Of a stretch of DNA of 64,000 bases, positions 12,701-27,300 are shown piece by piece. Both the position numbers and the translations under genes were made by a program. The notes under the pieces were generated by a model. That model was given only the letters and a program-made list of their open reading frames with translations. It did no database searches and was not told where the DNA came from. Within the stretch, counting starts at the first letter, position 1; every line of letters begins with the position of its first letter. Origin of the DNA: Aphanomyces cochlioides (Eukaryota > Oomycota > Saprolegniomycetes > Saprolegniales > Verrucalvaceae); contig JAHQRK010000042.1 of the NCBI GenBank assembly GCA_019828595.1, positions 1 through 64,000 on the forward strand, given 5' to 3'.

Positions 12701-15700
12701 GACGACCAAGCATCAACTTGGTCCGAAATCAACACGCGAGAGTCCCAAGCATACCCCACAAAATGCATCTCGATGCCACTTTTTCTCCACTTTTGGTACC
12801 CACGTGCCACATGCACATCTCGACCCCATCGAGATACCCACTCGCCACGTCTGGCATGTTTGAAAGGTGTCATGCTCGTGTGGTGGACGACCAAGCATCA
12901 ACTTGGTCCGAAATCAACACGCGAGAGTCCCAAGCATACCCCACAAAATGCATCTCGATGCCACTTTTTCTCCACTTTTGGTACCCACGTGCCACATGCA
13001 CATCTCGACCCCATCGAGATACCCACTCGCCACGTCTGGCATGTTTGAAAGGTGTCATGCTCGTGTGGTGGACGACCAAGCATCAACTTGGTCCGAAATC
13101 AACACGCGAGAGTCCCAAGCATACCCCACAAAATGCATCTCGATGCCACTTTTTCTCCACTTTTGGTACCCACGTGCCACATGCACATCTCGACCCCATC
13201 GAGATACCCACTCGCCACGTCTGGCATGTTTGAAAGGTGTCATGCTCGTGTGGTGGACGACCAAGCATCAACTTGGTCCGAAATCAACACGCGAGAGTCC
13301 CAAGCATACCCCACAAAATGCATCTCGATGCCACTTTTTCTCCACTTTTGGTACCCACGTGCCACATGCACATCTCGACCCCATCGAGATACCCACTCGC
13401 CACGTCTGGCATGTTTGAAAGGTGTCATGCTCGTGTGGTGGACGACCAAGCATCAACTTGGTCCGAAATCAACACGCGAGAGTCCCAAGCATACCCCACA
13501 AAATGCATCTCGATGCCACTTTTTCTCCACTTTTGGTACCCACGTGCCACATGCACATCTCGACCCCATCGAGATACCCACTCGCCACGTCTGGCATGTT
13601 TGAAAGGTGTCATGCTCGTGTGGTGGACGACCAAGCATCAACTTGGTCCGAAATCAACACGCGAGAGTCCCAAGCATACCCCACAAAATGCATCTCGATG
13701 CCACTTTTTCTCCACTTTTGGTACCCACGTGCCACATGCACATCTCGACCCCATCGAGATACCCACTCGCCACGTCTGGCATGTTTGAAAGGTGTCATGC
13801 TCGTGTGGTGGACGACCAAGCATCAACTTGGTCCGAAATCAACACGCGAGAGTCCCAAGCATACCCCACAAAATGCATCTCGATGCCACTTTTTCTCCAC
13901 TTTTGGTACCCACGTGCCACATGCACATCTCGACCCCATCGAGATACCCACTCGCCACGTCTGGCATGTTTGAAAGGTGTCATGCTCGTGTGGTGGACGA
14001 CCAAGCATCAACTTGGTCCGAAATCAACACGCGAGAGTCCCAAGCATACCCCACAAAATGCATCTCGATGCCACTTTTTCTCCACTTTTGGTACCCACGT
14101 GCCACATGCACATCTCGACCCCATCGAGATACCCACTCGCCACGTCTGGCATGTTTGAAAGGTGTCATGCTCGTGTGGTGGACGACCAAGCATCAACTTG
14201 GTCCGAAATCAACACGCGAGAGTCCCAAGCATACCCCACAAAATGCATCTCGATGCCACTTTTTCTCCACTTTTGGTACCCACGTGCCACATGCACATCT
14301 CGACCCCATCGAGATACCCACTCGCCACGTCTGGCATGTTTGAAAGGTGTCATGCTCGTGTGGTGGACGACCAAGCATCAACTTGGTCCGAAATCAACAC
14401 GCGAGAGTCCCAAGCATACCCCACAAAATGCATCTCGATGCCACTTTTTCTCCACTTTTGGTACCCACGTGCCACATGCACATCTCGACCCCATCGAGAT
14501 ACCCACTCGCCACGTCTGGCATGTTTGAAAGGTGTCATGCTCGTGTGGTGGACGACCAAGCATCAACTTGGTCCGAAATCAACACGCGAGAGTCCCAAGC
14601 ATACCCCACAAAATGCATCTCGATGCCACTTTTTCTCCACTTTTGGTACCCACGTGCCACATGCACATCTCGACCCCATCGAGATACCCACTCGCCACGT
14701 CTGGCATGTTTGAAAGGTGTCATGCTCGTGTGGTGGACGACCAAGCATCAACTTGGTCCGAAATCAACACGCGAGAGTCCCAAGCATACCCCACAAAATG
14801 CATCTCGATGCCACTTTTTCTCCACTTTTGGTACCCACGTGCCACATGCACATCTCGACCCCATCGAGATACCCACTCGCCACGTCTGGCATGTTTGAAA
14901 GGTGTCATGCTCGTGTGGTGGACGACCAAGCATCAACTTGGTCCGAAATCAACACGCGAGAGTCCCAAGCATACCCCACAAAATGCATCTCGATGCCACT
15001 TTTTCTCCACTTTTGGTACCCACGTGCCACATGCACATCTCGACCCCATCGAGATACCCACTCGCCACGTCTGGCATGTTTGAAAGGTGTCATGCTCGTG
15101 TGGTGGACGACCAAGCATCAACTTGGTCCGAAATCAACACGCGAGAGTCCCAAGCATACCCCACAAAATGCATCTCGATGCCACTTTTTCTCCACTTTTG
15201 GTACCCACGTGCCACATGCACATCTCGACCCCATCGAGATACCCACTCGCCACGTCTGGCATGTTTGAAAGGTGTCATGCTCGTGTGGTGGACGACCAAG
15301 CATCAACTTGGTCCGAAATCAACACGCGAGAGTCCCAAGCATACCCCACAAAATGCATCTCGATGCCACTTTTTCTCCACTTTTGGTACCCACGTGCCAC
15401 ATGCACATCTCGACCCCATCGAGATACCCACTCGCCACGTCTGGCATGTTTGAAAGGTGTCATGCTCGTGTGGTGGACGACCAAGCATCAACTTGGTCCG
15501 AAATCAACACGCGAGAGTCCCAAGCATACCCCACAAAATGCATCTCGATGCCACTTTTTCTCCACTTTTGGTACCCACGTGCCACATGCACATCTCGACC
15601 CCATCGAGATACCCACTCGCCACGTCTGGCATGTTTGAAAGGTGTCATGCTCGTGTGGTGGACGACCAAGCATCAACTTGGTCCGAAATCAACACGCGAG

Positions 15701-18700
15701 AGTCCCAAGCATACCCCACAAAATGCATCTCGATGCCACTTTTTCTCCACTTTTGGTACCCACGTGCCACATGCACATCTCGACCCCATCGAGATACCCA
15801 CTCGCCACGTCTGGCATGTTTGAAAGGTGTCATGCTCGTGTGGTGGACGACCAAGCATCAACTTGGTCCGAAATCAACACGCGAGAGTCCCAAGCATACC
15901 CCACAAAATGCATCTCGATGCCACTTTTTCTCCACTTTTGGTACCCACGTGCCACATGCACATCTCGACCCCATCGAGATACCCACTCGCCACGTCTGGC
16001 ATGTTTGAAAGGTGTCATGCTCGTGTGGTGGACGACCAAGCATCAACTTGGTCCGAAATCAACACGCGAGAGTCCCAAGCATACCCCACAAAATGCATCT
16101 CGATGCCACTTTTTCTCCACTTTTGGTACCCACGTGCCACATGCACATCTCGACCCCATCGAGATACCCACTCGCCACGTCTGGCATGTTTGAAAGGTGT
16201 CATGCTCGTGTGGTGGACGACCAAGCATCAACTTGGTCCGAAATCAACACGCGAGAGTCCCAAGCATACCCCACAAAATGCATCTCGATGCCACTTTTTC
16301 TCCACTTTTGGTACCCACGTGCCACATGCACATCTCGACCCCATCGAGATACCCACTCGCCACGTCTGGCATGTTTGAAAGGTGTCATGCTCGTGTGGTG
16401 GACGACCAAGCATCAACTTGGTCCGAAATCAACACGCGAGAGTCCCAAGCATACCCCACAAAATGCATCTCGATGCCACTTTTTCTCCACTTTTGGTACC
16501 CACGTGCCACATGCACATCTCGACCCCATCGAGATACCCACTCGCCACGTCTGGCATGTTTGAAAGGTGTCATGCTCGTGTGGTGGACGACCAAGCATCA
16601 ACTTGGTCCGAAATCAACACGCGAGAGTCCCAAGCATACCCCACAAAATGCATCTCGATGCCACTTTTTCTCCACTTTTGGTACCCACGTGCCACATGCA
16701 CATCTCGACCCCATCGAGATACCCACTCGCCACGTCTGGCATGTTTGAAAGGTGTCATGCTCGTGTGGTGGACGACCAAGCATCAACTTGGTCCGAAATC
16801 AACACGCGAGAGTCCCAAGCATACCCCACAAAATGCATCTCGATGCCACTTTTTCTCCACTTTTGGTACCCACGTGCCACATGCACATCTCGACCCCATC
16901 GAGATACCCACTCGCCACGTCTGGCATGTTTGAAAGGTGTCATGCTCGTGTGGTGGACGACCAAGCATCAACTTGGTCCGAAATCAACACGCGAGAGTCC
17001 CAAGCATACCCCACAAAATGCATCTCGATGCCACTTTTTCTCCACTTTTGGTACCCACGTGCCACATGCACATCTCGACCCCATCGAGATACCCACTCGC
17101 CACGTCTGGCATGTTTGAAAGGTGTCATGCTCGTGTGGTGGACGACCAAGCATCAACTTGGTCCGAAATCAACACGCGAGAGTCCCAAGCATACCCCACA
17201 AAATGCATCTCGATGCCACTTTTTCTCCACTTTTGGTACCCACGTGCCACATGCACATCTCGACCCCATCGAGATACCCACTCGCCACGTCTGGCATGTT
17301 TGAAAGGTGTCATGCTCGTGTGGTGGACGACCAAGCATCAACTTGGTCCGAAATCAACACGCGAGAGTCCCAAGCATACCCCACAAAATGCATCTCGATG
17401 CCACTTTTTCTCCACTTTTGGTACCCACGTGCCACATGCACATCTCGACCCCATCGAGATACCCACTCGCCACGTCTGGCATGTTTGAAAGGTGTCATGC
17501 TCGTGTGGTGGACGACCAAGCATCAACTTGGTCCGAAATCAACACGCGAGAGTCCCAAGCATACCCCACAAAATGCATCTCGATGCCACTTTTTCTCCAC
17601 TTTTGGTACCCACGTGCCACATGCACATCTCGACCCCATCGAGATACCCACTCGCCACGTCTGGCATGTTTGAAAGGTGTCATGCTCGTGTGGTGGACGA
17701 CCAAGCATCAACTTGGTCCGAAATCAACACGCGAGAGTCCCAAGCATACCCCACAAAATGCATCTCGATGCCACTTTTTTCTCCACTTTTGGTACCCACG
17801 TGCCACATGCACATCTCGACCCCATCGAGATACCCACTCGCCACGTCTGGCATGTTTGAAAGGTGTCATGCTCGTGTGGTGGACGACCAAGCATCAACTT
17901 GGTCCGAAATCAACACGCGAGAGTCCCAAGCATACCCCACAAAATGCATCTCGATGCCACTTTTTCTCCACTTTTGGTACCCACGTGCCACATGCACATC
18001 TCGACCCCATCGAGATACCCACTCGCCACGTCTGGCATGTTTGAAAGGTGTCATGCTCGTGTGGTGGACGACCAAGCATCAACTTGGTCCGAAATCAACA
18101 CGCGAGAGTCCCAAGCATACCCCACAAAATGCATCTCGATGCCACTTTTTCTCCACTTTTGGTACCCACGTGCCACATGCACATCTCGACCCCATCGAGA
18201 TACCCACTCGCCACGTCTGGCATGTTTGAAAGGTGTCATGCTCGTGTGGTGGACGACCAAGCATCAACTTGGTCCGAAATCAACACGCGAGAGTCCCAAG
18301 CATACCCCACAAAATGCATCTCGATGCCACTTTTTCTCCACTTTTGGTACCCACGTGCCACATGCACATCTCGACCCCATCGAGATACCCACTCGCCACG
18401 TCTGGCATGTTTGAAAGGTGTCATGCTCGTGTGGTGGACGACCAAGCATCAACTTGGTCCGAAATCAACACGCGAGAGTCCCAAGCATACCCCACAAAAT
18501 GCATCTCGATGCCACTTTTTCTCCACTTTTGGTACCCACGTGCCACATGCACATCTCGACCCCATCGAGATACCCACTCGCCACGTCTGGCATGTTTGAA
18601 AGGTGTCATGCTCGTGTGGTGGACGACCAAGCATCAACTTGGTCCGAAATCAACACGCGAGAGTCCCAAGCATACCCCACAAAATGCATCTCGATGCCAC

Positions 18701-21700
18701 TTTTTCTCCACTTTTGGTACCCACGTGCCACATGCACATCTCGACCCCATCGAGATACCCACTCGCCACGTCTGGCATGTTTGAAAGGTGTCATGCTCGT
18801 GTGGTGGACGACCAAGCATCAACTTGGTCCGAAATCAACACGCGAGAGTCCCAAGCATACCCCACAAAATGCATCTCGATGCCACTTTTTCTCCACTTTT
18901 GGTACCCACGTGCCACATGCACATCTCGACCCCATCGAGATACCCACTCGCCACGTCTGGCATGTTTGAAAGGTGTCATGCTCGTGTGGTGGACGACCAA
19001 GCATCAACTTGGTCCGAAATCAACACGCGAGAGTCCCAAGCATACCCCACAAAATGCATCTCGATGCCACTTTTTCTCCACTTTTGGTACCCACGTGCCA
19101 CATGCACATCTCGACCCCATCGAGATACCCACTCGCCACGTCTGGCATGTTTGAAAGGTGTCATGCTCGTGTGGTGGACGACCAAGCATCAACTTGGTCC
19201 GAAATCAACACGCGAGAGTCCCAAGCATACCCCACAAAATGCATCTCGATGCCACTTTTTCTCCACTTTTGGTACCCACGTGCCACATGCACATCTCGAC
19301 CCCATCGAGATACCCACTCGCCACGTCTGGCATGTTTGAAAGGTGTCATGCTCGTGTGGTGGACGACCAAGCATCAACTTGGTCCGAAATCAACACGCGA
19401 GAGTCCCAAGCATACCCCACAAAATGCATCTCGATGCCACTTTTTCTCCACTTTTGGTACCCACGTGCCACATGCACATCTCGACCCCATCGAGATACCC
19501 ACTCGCCACGTCTGGCATGTTTGAAAGGTGTCATGCTCGTGTGGTGGACGACCAAGCATCAACTTGGTCCGAAATCAACACGCGAGAGTCCCAAGCATAC
19601 CCCACAAAATGCATCTCGATGCCACTTTTTCTCCACTTTTGGTACCCACGTGCCACATGCACATCTCGACCCCATCGAGATACCCACTCGCCACGTCTGG
19701 CATGTTTGAAAGGTGTCATGCTCGTGTGGTGGACGACCAAGCATCAACTTGGTCCGAAATCAACACGCGAGAGTCCCAAGCATACCCCACAAAATGCATC
19801 TCGATGCCACTTTTTCTCCACTTTTGGTACCCACGTGCCACATGCACATCTCGACCCCATCGAGATACCCACTCGCCACGTCTGGCATGTTTGAAAGGTG
19901 TCATGCTCGTGTGGTGGACGACCAAGCATCAACTTGGTCCGAAATCAACACGCGAGAGTCCCAAGCATACCCCACAAAATGCATCTCGATGCCACTTTTT
20001 CTCCACTTTTGGTACCCACGTGCCACATGCACATCTCGACCCCATCGAGATACCCACTCGCCACGTCTGGCATGTTTGAAAGGTGTCATGCTCGTGTGGT
20101 GGACGACCAAGCATCAACTTGGTCCGAAATCAACACGCGAGAGTCCCAAGCATACCCCACAAAATGCATCTCGATGCCACTTTTTCTCCACTTTTGGTAC
20201 CCACGTGCCACATGCACATCTCGACCCCATCGAGATACCCACTCGCCACGTCTGGCATGTTTGAAAGGTGTCATGCTCGTGTGGTGGACGACCAAGCATC
20301 AACTTGGTCCGAAATCAACACGCGAGAGTCCCAAGCATACCCCACAAAATGCATCTCGATGCCACTTTTTCTCCACTTTTGGTACCCACGTGCCACATGC
20401 ACATCTCGACCCCATCGAGATACCCACTCGCCACGTCTGGCATGTTTGAAAGGTGTCATGCTCGTGTGGTGGACGACCAAGCATCAACTTGGTCCGAAAT
20501 CAACACGCGAGAGTCCCAAGCATACCCCACAAAATGCATCTCGATGCCACTTTTTCTCCACTTTTGGTACCCACGTGCCACATGCACATCTCGACCCCAT
20601 CGAGATACCCACTCGCCACGTCTGGCATGTTTGAAAGGTGTCATGCTCGTGTGGTGGACGACCAAGCATCAACTTGGTCCGAAATCAACACGCGAGAGTC
20701 CCAAGCATACCCCACAAAATGCATCTCGATGCCACTTTTTCTCCACTTTTGGTACCCACGTGCCACATGCACATCTCGACCCCATCGAGATACCCACTCG
20801 CCACGTCTGGCATGTTTGAAAGGTGTCATGCTCGTGTGGTGGACGACCAAGCATCAACTTGGTCCGAAATCAACACGCGAGAGTCCCAAGCATACCCCAC
20901 AAAATGCATCTCGATGCCACTTTTTCTCCACTTTTGGTACCCACGTGCCACATGCACATCTCGACCCCATCGAGATACCCACTCGCCACGTCTGGCATGT
21001 TTGAAAGGTGTCATGCTCGTGTGGTGGACGACCAAGCATCAACTTGGTCCGAAATCAACACGCGAGAGTCCCAAGCATACCCCACAAAATGCATCTCGAT
21101 GCCACTTTTTCTCCACTTTTGGTACCCACGTGCCACATGCACATCTCGACCCCATCGAGATACCCACTCGCCACGTCTGGCATGTTTGAAAGGTGTCATG
21201 CTCGTGTGGTGGACGACCAAGCATCAACTTGGTCCGAAATCAACACGCGAGAGTCCCAAGCATACCCCACAAAATGCATCTCGATGCCACTTTTTCTCCA
21301 CTTTTGGTACCCCCGTGCCACATGCACATCTCGACCCCATCGAGATACCCACTCGCCACGTCTGGCATGTTTGAAAGGTGTCATGCTCGTGTGGTGGACG
21401 ACCAAGCATCAACTTGGTCCGAAATCAACACGCGAGAGTCCCAAGCATACCCCACAAAATGCATCTCGATGCCACTTTTTCTCCACTTTTGGTACCCACG
21501 TGCCACATGCACATCTCGACCCCATCGAGATACCCACTCGCCACGTCTGGCATGTTTGAAAGGTGTCATGCTCGTGTGGTGGACGACCAAGCATCAACTT
21601 GGTCCGAAATCAACACGCGAGAGTCCCAAGCATACCCCACAAAATGCATCTCGATGCCACTTTTTCTCCACTTTTGGTACCCACGTGCCACATGCACATC

Positions 21701-24337
21701 TCGACCCCATCGAGATACCCACTCGCCACGTCTGGCATGTTTGAAAGGTGTCATGCTCGTGTGGTGGACGACCAAGCATCAACTTGGTCCGAAATCAACA
21801 CGCGAGAGTCCCAAGCATACCCCACAAAATGCATCTCGATGCCACTTTTTCTCCACTTTTGGTACCCACGTGCCACATGCACATCTCGACCCCATCGAGA
21901 TACCCACTCGCCACGTCTGGCATGTTTGAAAGGTGTCATGCTCGTGTGGTGGACGACCAAGCATCAACTTGGTCCGAAATCAACACGCGAGAGTCCCAAG
22001 CATACCCCACAAAATGCATCTCGATGCCACTTTTTCTCCACTTTTGGTACCCACGTGCCACATGCACATCTCGACCCCATCGAGATACCCACTCGCCACG
22101 TCTGGCATGTTTGAAAGGTGTCATGCTCGTGTGGTGGACGACCAAGCATCAACTTGGTCCGAAATCAACACGCGAGAGTCCCAAGCATACCCCACAAAAT
22201 GCATCTCGATGCCACTTTTTCTCCACTTTTGGTACCCACGTGCCACATGCACATCTCGACCCCATCGAGATACCCACTCGCCACGTCTGGCATGTTTGAA
22301 AGGTGTCATGCTCGTGTGGTGGACGACCAAGCATCAACTTGGTCCGAAATCAACACGCGAGAGTCCCAAGCATACCCCACAAAATGCATCTCGATGCCAC
22401 TTTTTCTCCACTTTTGGTACCCACGTGCCACATGCACATCTCGACCCCATCGAGATACCCACTCGCCACGTCTGGCATGTTTGAAAGGTGTCATGCTCGT
22501 GTGGTGGACGACCAAGCATCAACTTGGTCCGAAATCAACACGCGAGAGTCCCAAGCATACCCCACAAAATGCATCTCGATGCCACTTTTTCTCCACTTTT
22601 GGTACCCACGTGCCACATGCACATCTCGACCCCATCGAGATACCCACTCGCCACGTCTGGCATGTTTGAAAGGTGTCATGCTCGTGTGGTGGACGACCAA
22701 GCATCAACTTGGTCCGAAATCAACACGCGAGAGTCCCAAGCATACCCCACAAAATGCATCTCGATGCCACTTTTTCTCCACTTTTGGTACCCACGTGCCA
22801 CATGCACATCTCGACCCCATCGAGATACCCACTCGCCACGTCTGGCATGTTTGAAAGGTGTCATGCTCGTGTGGTGGACGACCAAGCATCAACTTGGTCC
22901 GAAATCAACACGCGAGAGTCCCAAGCATACCCCACAAAATGCATCTCGATGCCACTTTTTCTCCACTTTTGGTACCCACGTGCCACATGCACATCTCGAC
23001 CCCATCGAGATACCCACTCGCCACGTCTGGCATGTTTGAAAGGTGTCATGCTCGTGTGGTGGACGACCAAGCATCAACTTGGTCCGAAATCAACACGCGA
23101 GAGTCCCAAGCATACCCCACAAAATGCATCTCGATGCCACTTTTTCTCCACTTTTGGTACCCACGTGCCACATGCACATCTCGACCCCATCGAGATACCC
23201 ACTCGCCACGTCTGGCATGTTTGAAAGGTGTCATGCTCGTGTGGTGGACGACCAAGCATCAACTTGGTCCGAAATCAACACGCGAGAGTCCCAAGCATAC
23301 CCCACAAAATGCATCTCGATGCCACTTTTTCTCCACTTTTGGTACCCACGTGCCACATGCACATCTCGACCCCATCGAGATACCCACTCGCCACGTCTGG
23401 CATGTTTGAAAGGTGTCATGCTCGTGTGGTGGACGACCAAGCATCAACTTGGTCCGAAATCAACACGCGAGAGTCCCAAGCATACCCCACAAAATGCATC
23501 TCGATGCCACTTTTTCTCCACTTTTGGTACCCACGTGCCACATGCACATCTCGACCCCATCGAGATACCCACTCGCCACGTCTGGCATGTTTGAAAGGTG
23601 TCATGCTCGTGTGGTGGACGACCAAGCATCAACTTGGTCCGAAATCAACACGCGAGAGTCCCAAGCATACCCCACAAAATGCATCTCGATGCCACTTTTT
23701 CTCCACTTTTGGTACCCACGTGCCACATGCACATCTCGACCCCATCGAGATACCCACTCGCCACGTCTGGCATGTTTGAAAGGTGTCATGCTCGTGTGGT
23801 GGACGACCAAGCATCAACTTGGTCCGAAATCAACACGCGAGAGTCCCAAGCATACCCCACAAAATGCATCTCGATGCCACTTTTTCTCCACTTTTGGTAC
23901 CCACGTGCCACATGCACATCTCGACCCCATCGAGATACCCACTCGCCACGTCTGGCATGTTTGAAAGGTGTCATGCTCGTGTGGTGGACGACCAAGCATC
24001 AACTTGGTCCGAAATCAACACGCGAGAGTCCCAAGCATACCCCACAAAATGCATCTCGATGCCACTTTTTCTCCACTTTTGGTACCCACGTGCCACATGC
24101 ACATCTCGACCCCATCGAGATACCCACTCGCCACGTCTGGCATGTTTGAAAGGTGTCATGCTCGTGTGGTGGACGACCAAGCATCAACTTGGTCCGAAAT
24201 CAACACGCGAGAGTCCCAAGCATACCCCACAAAATGCATCTCGATGCCACTTTTTCTCCACTTTTGGTACCCACGTGCCACATGCACATCTCGACCCCAT
24301 CGAGATACCCACTCGCCACGTCTGGCATGTTTGAAAG

Positions 24338-27300
24338 GTGTCATGCTCGTGTGGTGGACGACCAAGCATCAATTGGTCCGAAATCAACACGCGAGAGTCC
24401 CAAGCATACCCCACAAAATGCATCTCGATGCCACTTTTTCTCCACTTTTGGTACCCACGTGCCACATGCACATCTCGACCCCATCGAGATACCCACTCGC
24501 CACGTCTGGCATGTTTGAAAGGTGTCATGCTCGTGTGGTGGACGACCAAGCATCAACTTGGTCCGAAATCAACACGCGAGAGTCCCAAGCATACCCCACA
24601 AAATGCATCTCGATGCCACTTTTTCTCCACTTTTGGTACCCACGTGCCACATGCACATCTCGACCCCATCGAGATACCCACTCGCCACGTCTGGCATGTT
24701 TGAAAGGTGTCATGCTCGTGTGGTGGACGACCAAGCATCAACTTGGTCCGAAATCAACACGCGAGAGTCCCAAGCATACCCCACAAAATGCATCTCGATG
24801 CCACTTTTTCTCCACTTTTGGTACCCACGTGCCACATGCACATCTCGACCCCATCGAGATACCCACTCGCCACGTCTGGCATGTTTGAAAGGTGTCATGC
24901 TCGTGTGGTGGACGACCAAGCATCAACTTGGTCCGAAATCAACACGCGAGAGTCCCAAGCATACCCCACAAAATGCATCTCGATGCCACTTTTTCTCCAC
25001 TTTTGGTACCCACGTGCCACATGCACATCTCGACCCCATCGAGATACCCACTCGCCACGTCTGGCATGTTTGAAAGGTGTCATGCTCGTGTGGTGGACGA
25101 CCAAGCATCAACTTGGTCCGAAATCAACACGCGAGAGTCCCAAGCATACCCCACAAAATGCATCTCGATGCCACTTTTTCTCCACTTTTGGTACCCACGT
25201 GCCACATGCACATCTCGACCCCATCGAGATACCCACTCGCCACGTCTGGCATGTTTGAAAGGTGTCATGCTCGTGTGGTGGACGACCAAGCATCAACTTG
25301 GTCCGAAATCAACACGCGAGAGTCCCAAGCATACCCCACAAAATGCATCTCGATGCCACTTTTTCTCCACTTTTGGTACCCACGTGCCACATGCACATCT
25401 CGACCCCATCGAGATACCCACTCGCCACGTCTGGCATGTTTGAAAGGTGTCATGCTCGTGTGGTGGACGACCAAGCATCAACTTGGTCCGAAATCAACAC
25501 GCGAGAGTCCCAAGCATACCCCACAAAATGCATCTCGATGCCACTTTTTCTCCACTTTTGGTACCCACGTGCCACATGCACATCTCGACCCCATCGAGAT
25601 ACCCACTCGCCACGTCTGGCATGTTTGAAAGGTGTCATGCTCGTGTGGTGGACGACCAAGCATCAACTTGGTCCGAAATCAACACGCGAGAGTCCCAAGC
25701 ATACCCCACAAAATGCATCTCGATGCCACTTTTTCTCCACTTTTGGTACCCACGTGCCACATGCACATCTCGACCCCATCGAGATACCCACTCGCCACGT
25801 CTGGCATGTTTGAAAGGTGTCATGCTCGTGTGGTGGACGACCAAGCATCAATTGGTCCGAAATCAACACGCGAGAGTCCCAAGCATACCCCACAAAATGC
25901 ATCTCGATGCCACTTTTTCTCCACTTTTGGTACCCACGTGCCACATGCACATCTCGACCCCATCGAGATACCCACTCGCCACGTCTGGCATGTTTGAAAG
26001 GTGTCATGCTCGTGTGGTGGACGACCAAGCATCAACTTGGTCCGAAATCAACACGCGAGAGTCCCAAGCATACCCCACAAAATGCATCTCGATGCCACTT
26101 TTTCTCCACTTTTGGTACCCACGTGCCACATGCACATCTCGACCCCATCGAGATACCCACTCGCCACGTCTGGCATGTTTGAAAGGTGTCATGCTCGTGT
26201 GGTGGACGACCAAGCATCAACTTGGTCCGAAATCAACACGCGAGAGTCCCAAGCATACCCCACAAAATGCATCTCGATGCCACTTTTTCTCCACTTTTGG
26301 TACCCACGTGCCACATGCACATCTCGACCCCATCGAGATACCCACTCGCCACGTCTGGCATGTTTGAAAGGTGTCATGCTCGTGTGGTGGACGACCAAGC
26401 ATCAACTTGGTCCGAAATCAACACGCGAGAGTCCCAAGCATACCCCACAAAATGCATCTCGATGCCACTTTTTCTCCACTTTTGGTACCCACGTGCCACA
26501 TGCACATCTCGACCCCATCGAGATACCCACTCGCCACGTCTGGCATGTTTGAAAGGTGTCATGCTCGTGTGGTGGACGACCAAGCATCAACTTGGTCCGA
26601 AATCAACACGCGAGAGTCCCAAGCATACCCCACAAAATGCATCTCGATGCCACTTTTTCTCCACTTTTGGTACCCACGTGCCACATGCACATCTCGACCC
26701 CATCGAGATACCCACTCGCCACGTCTGGCATGTTTGAAAGGTGTCATGCTCGTGTGGTGGACGACCAAGCATCAACTTGGTCCGAAATCAACACGCGAGA
26801 GTCCCAAGCATACCCCACAAAATGCATCTCGATGCCACTTTTTCTCCACTTTTGGTACCCACGTGCCACATGCACATCTCGACCCCATCGAGATACCCAC
26901 TCGCCACGTCTGGCATGTTTGAAAGGTGTCATGCTCGTGTGGTGGACGACCAAGCATCAATTGGTCCGAAATCAACACGCGAGAGTCCCAAGCATACCCC
27001 ACAAAATGCATCTCGATGCCACTTTTTCTCCACTTTTGGTACCCACGTGCCACATGCACATCTCGACCCCATCGAGATACCCACTCGCCACGTCTGGCAT
27101 GTTTGAAAGGTGTCATGCTCGTGTGGTGGACGACCAAGCATCAACTTGGTCCGAAATCAACACGCGAGAGTCCCAAGCATACCCCACAAAATGCATCTCG
27201 ATGCCACTTTTTCTCCACTTTTGGTACCCACGTGCCACATGCACATCTCGACCCCATCGAGATACCCACTCGCCACGTCTGGCATGTTTGAAAGGTGTCA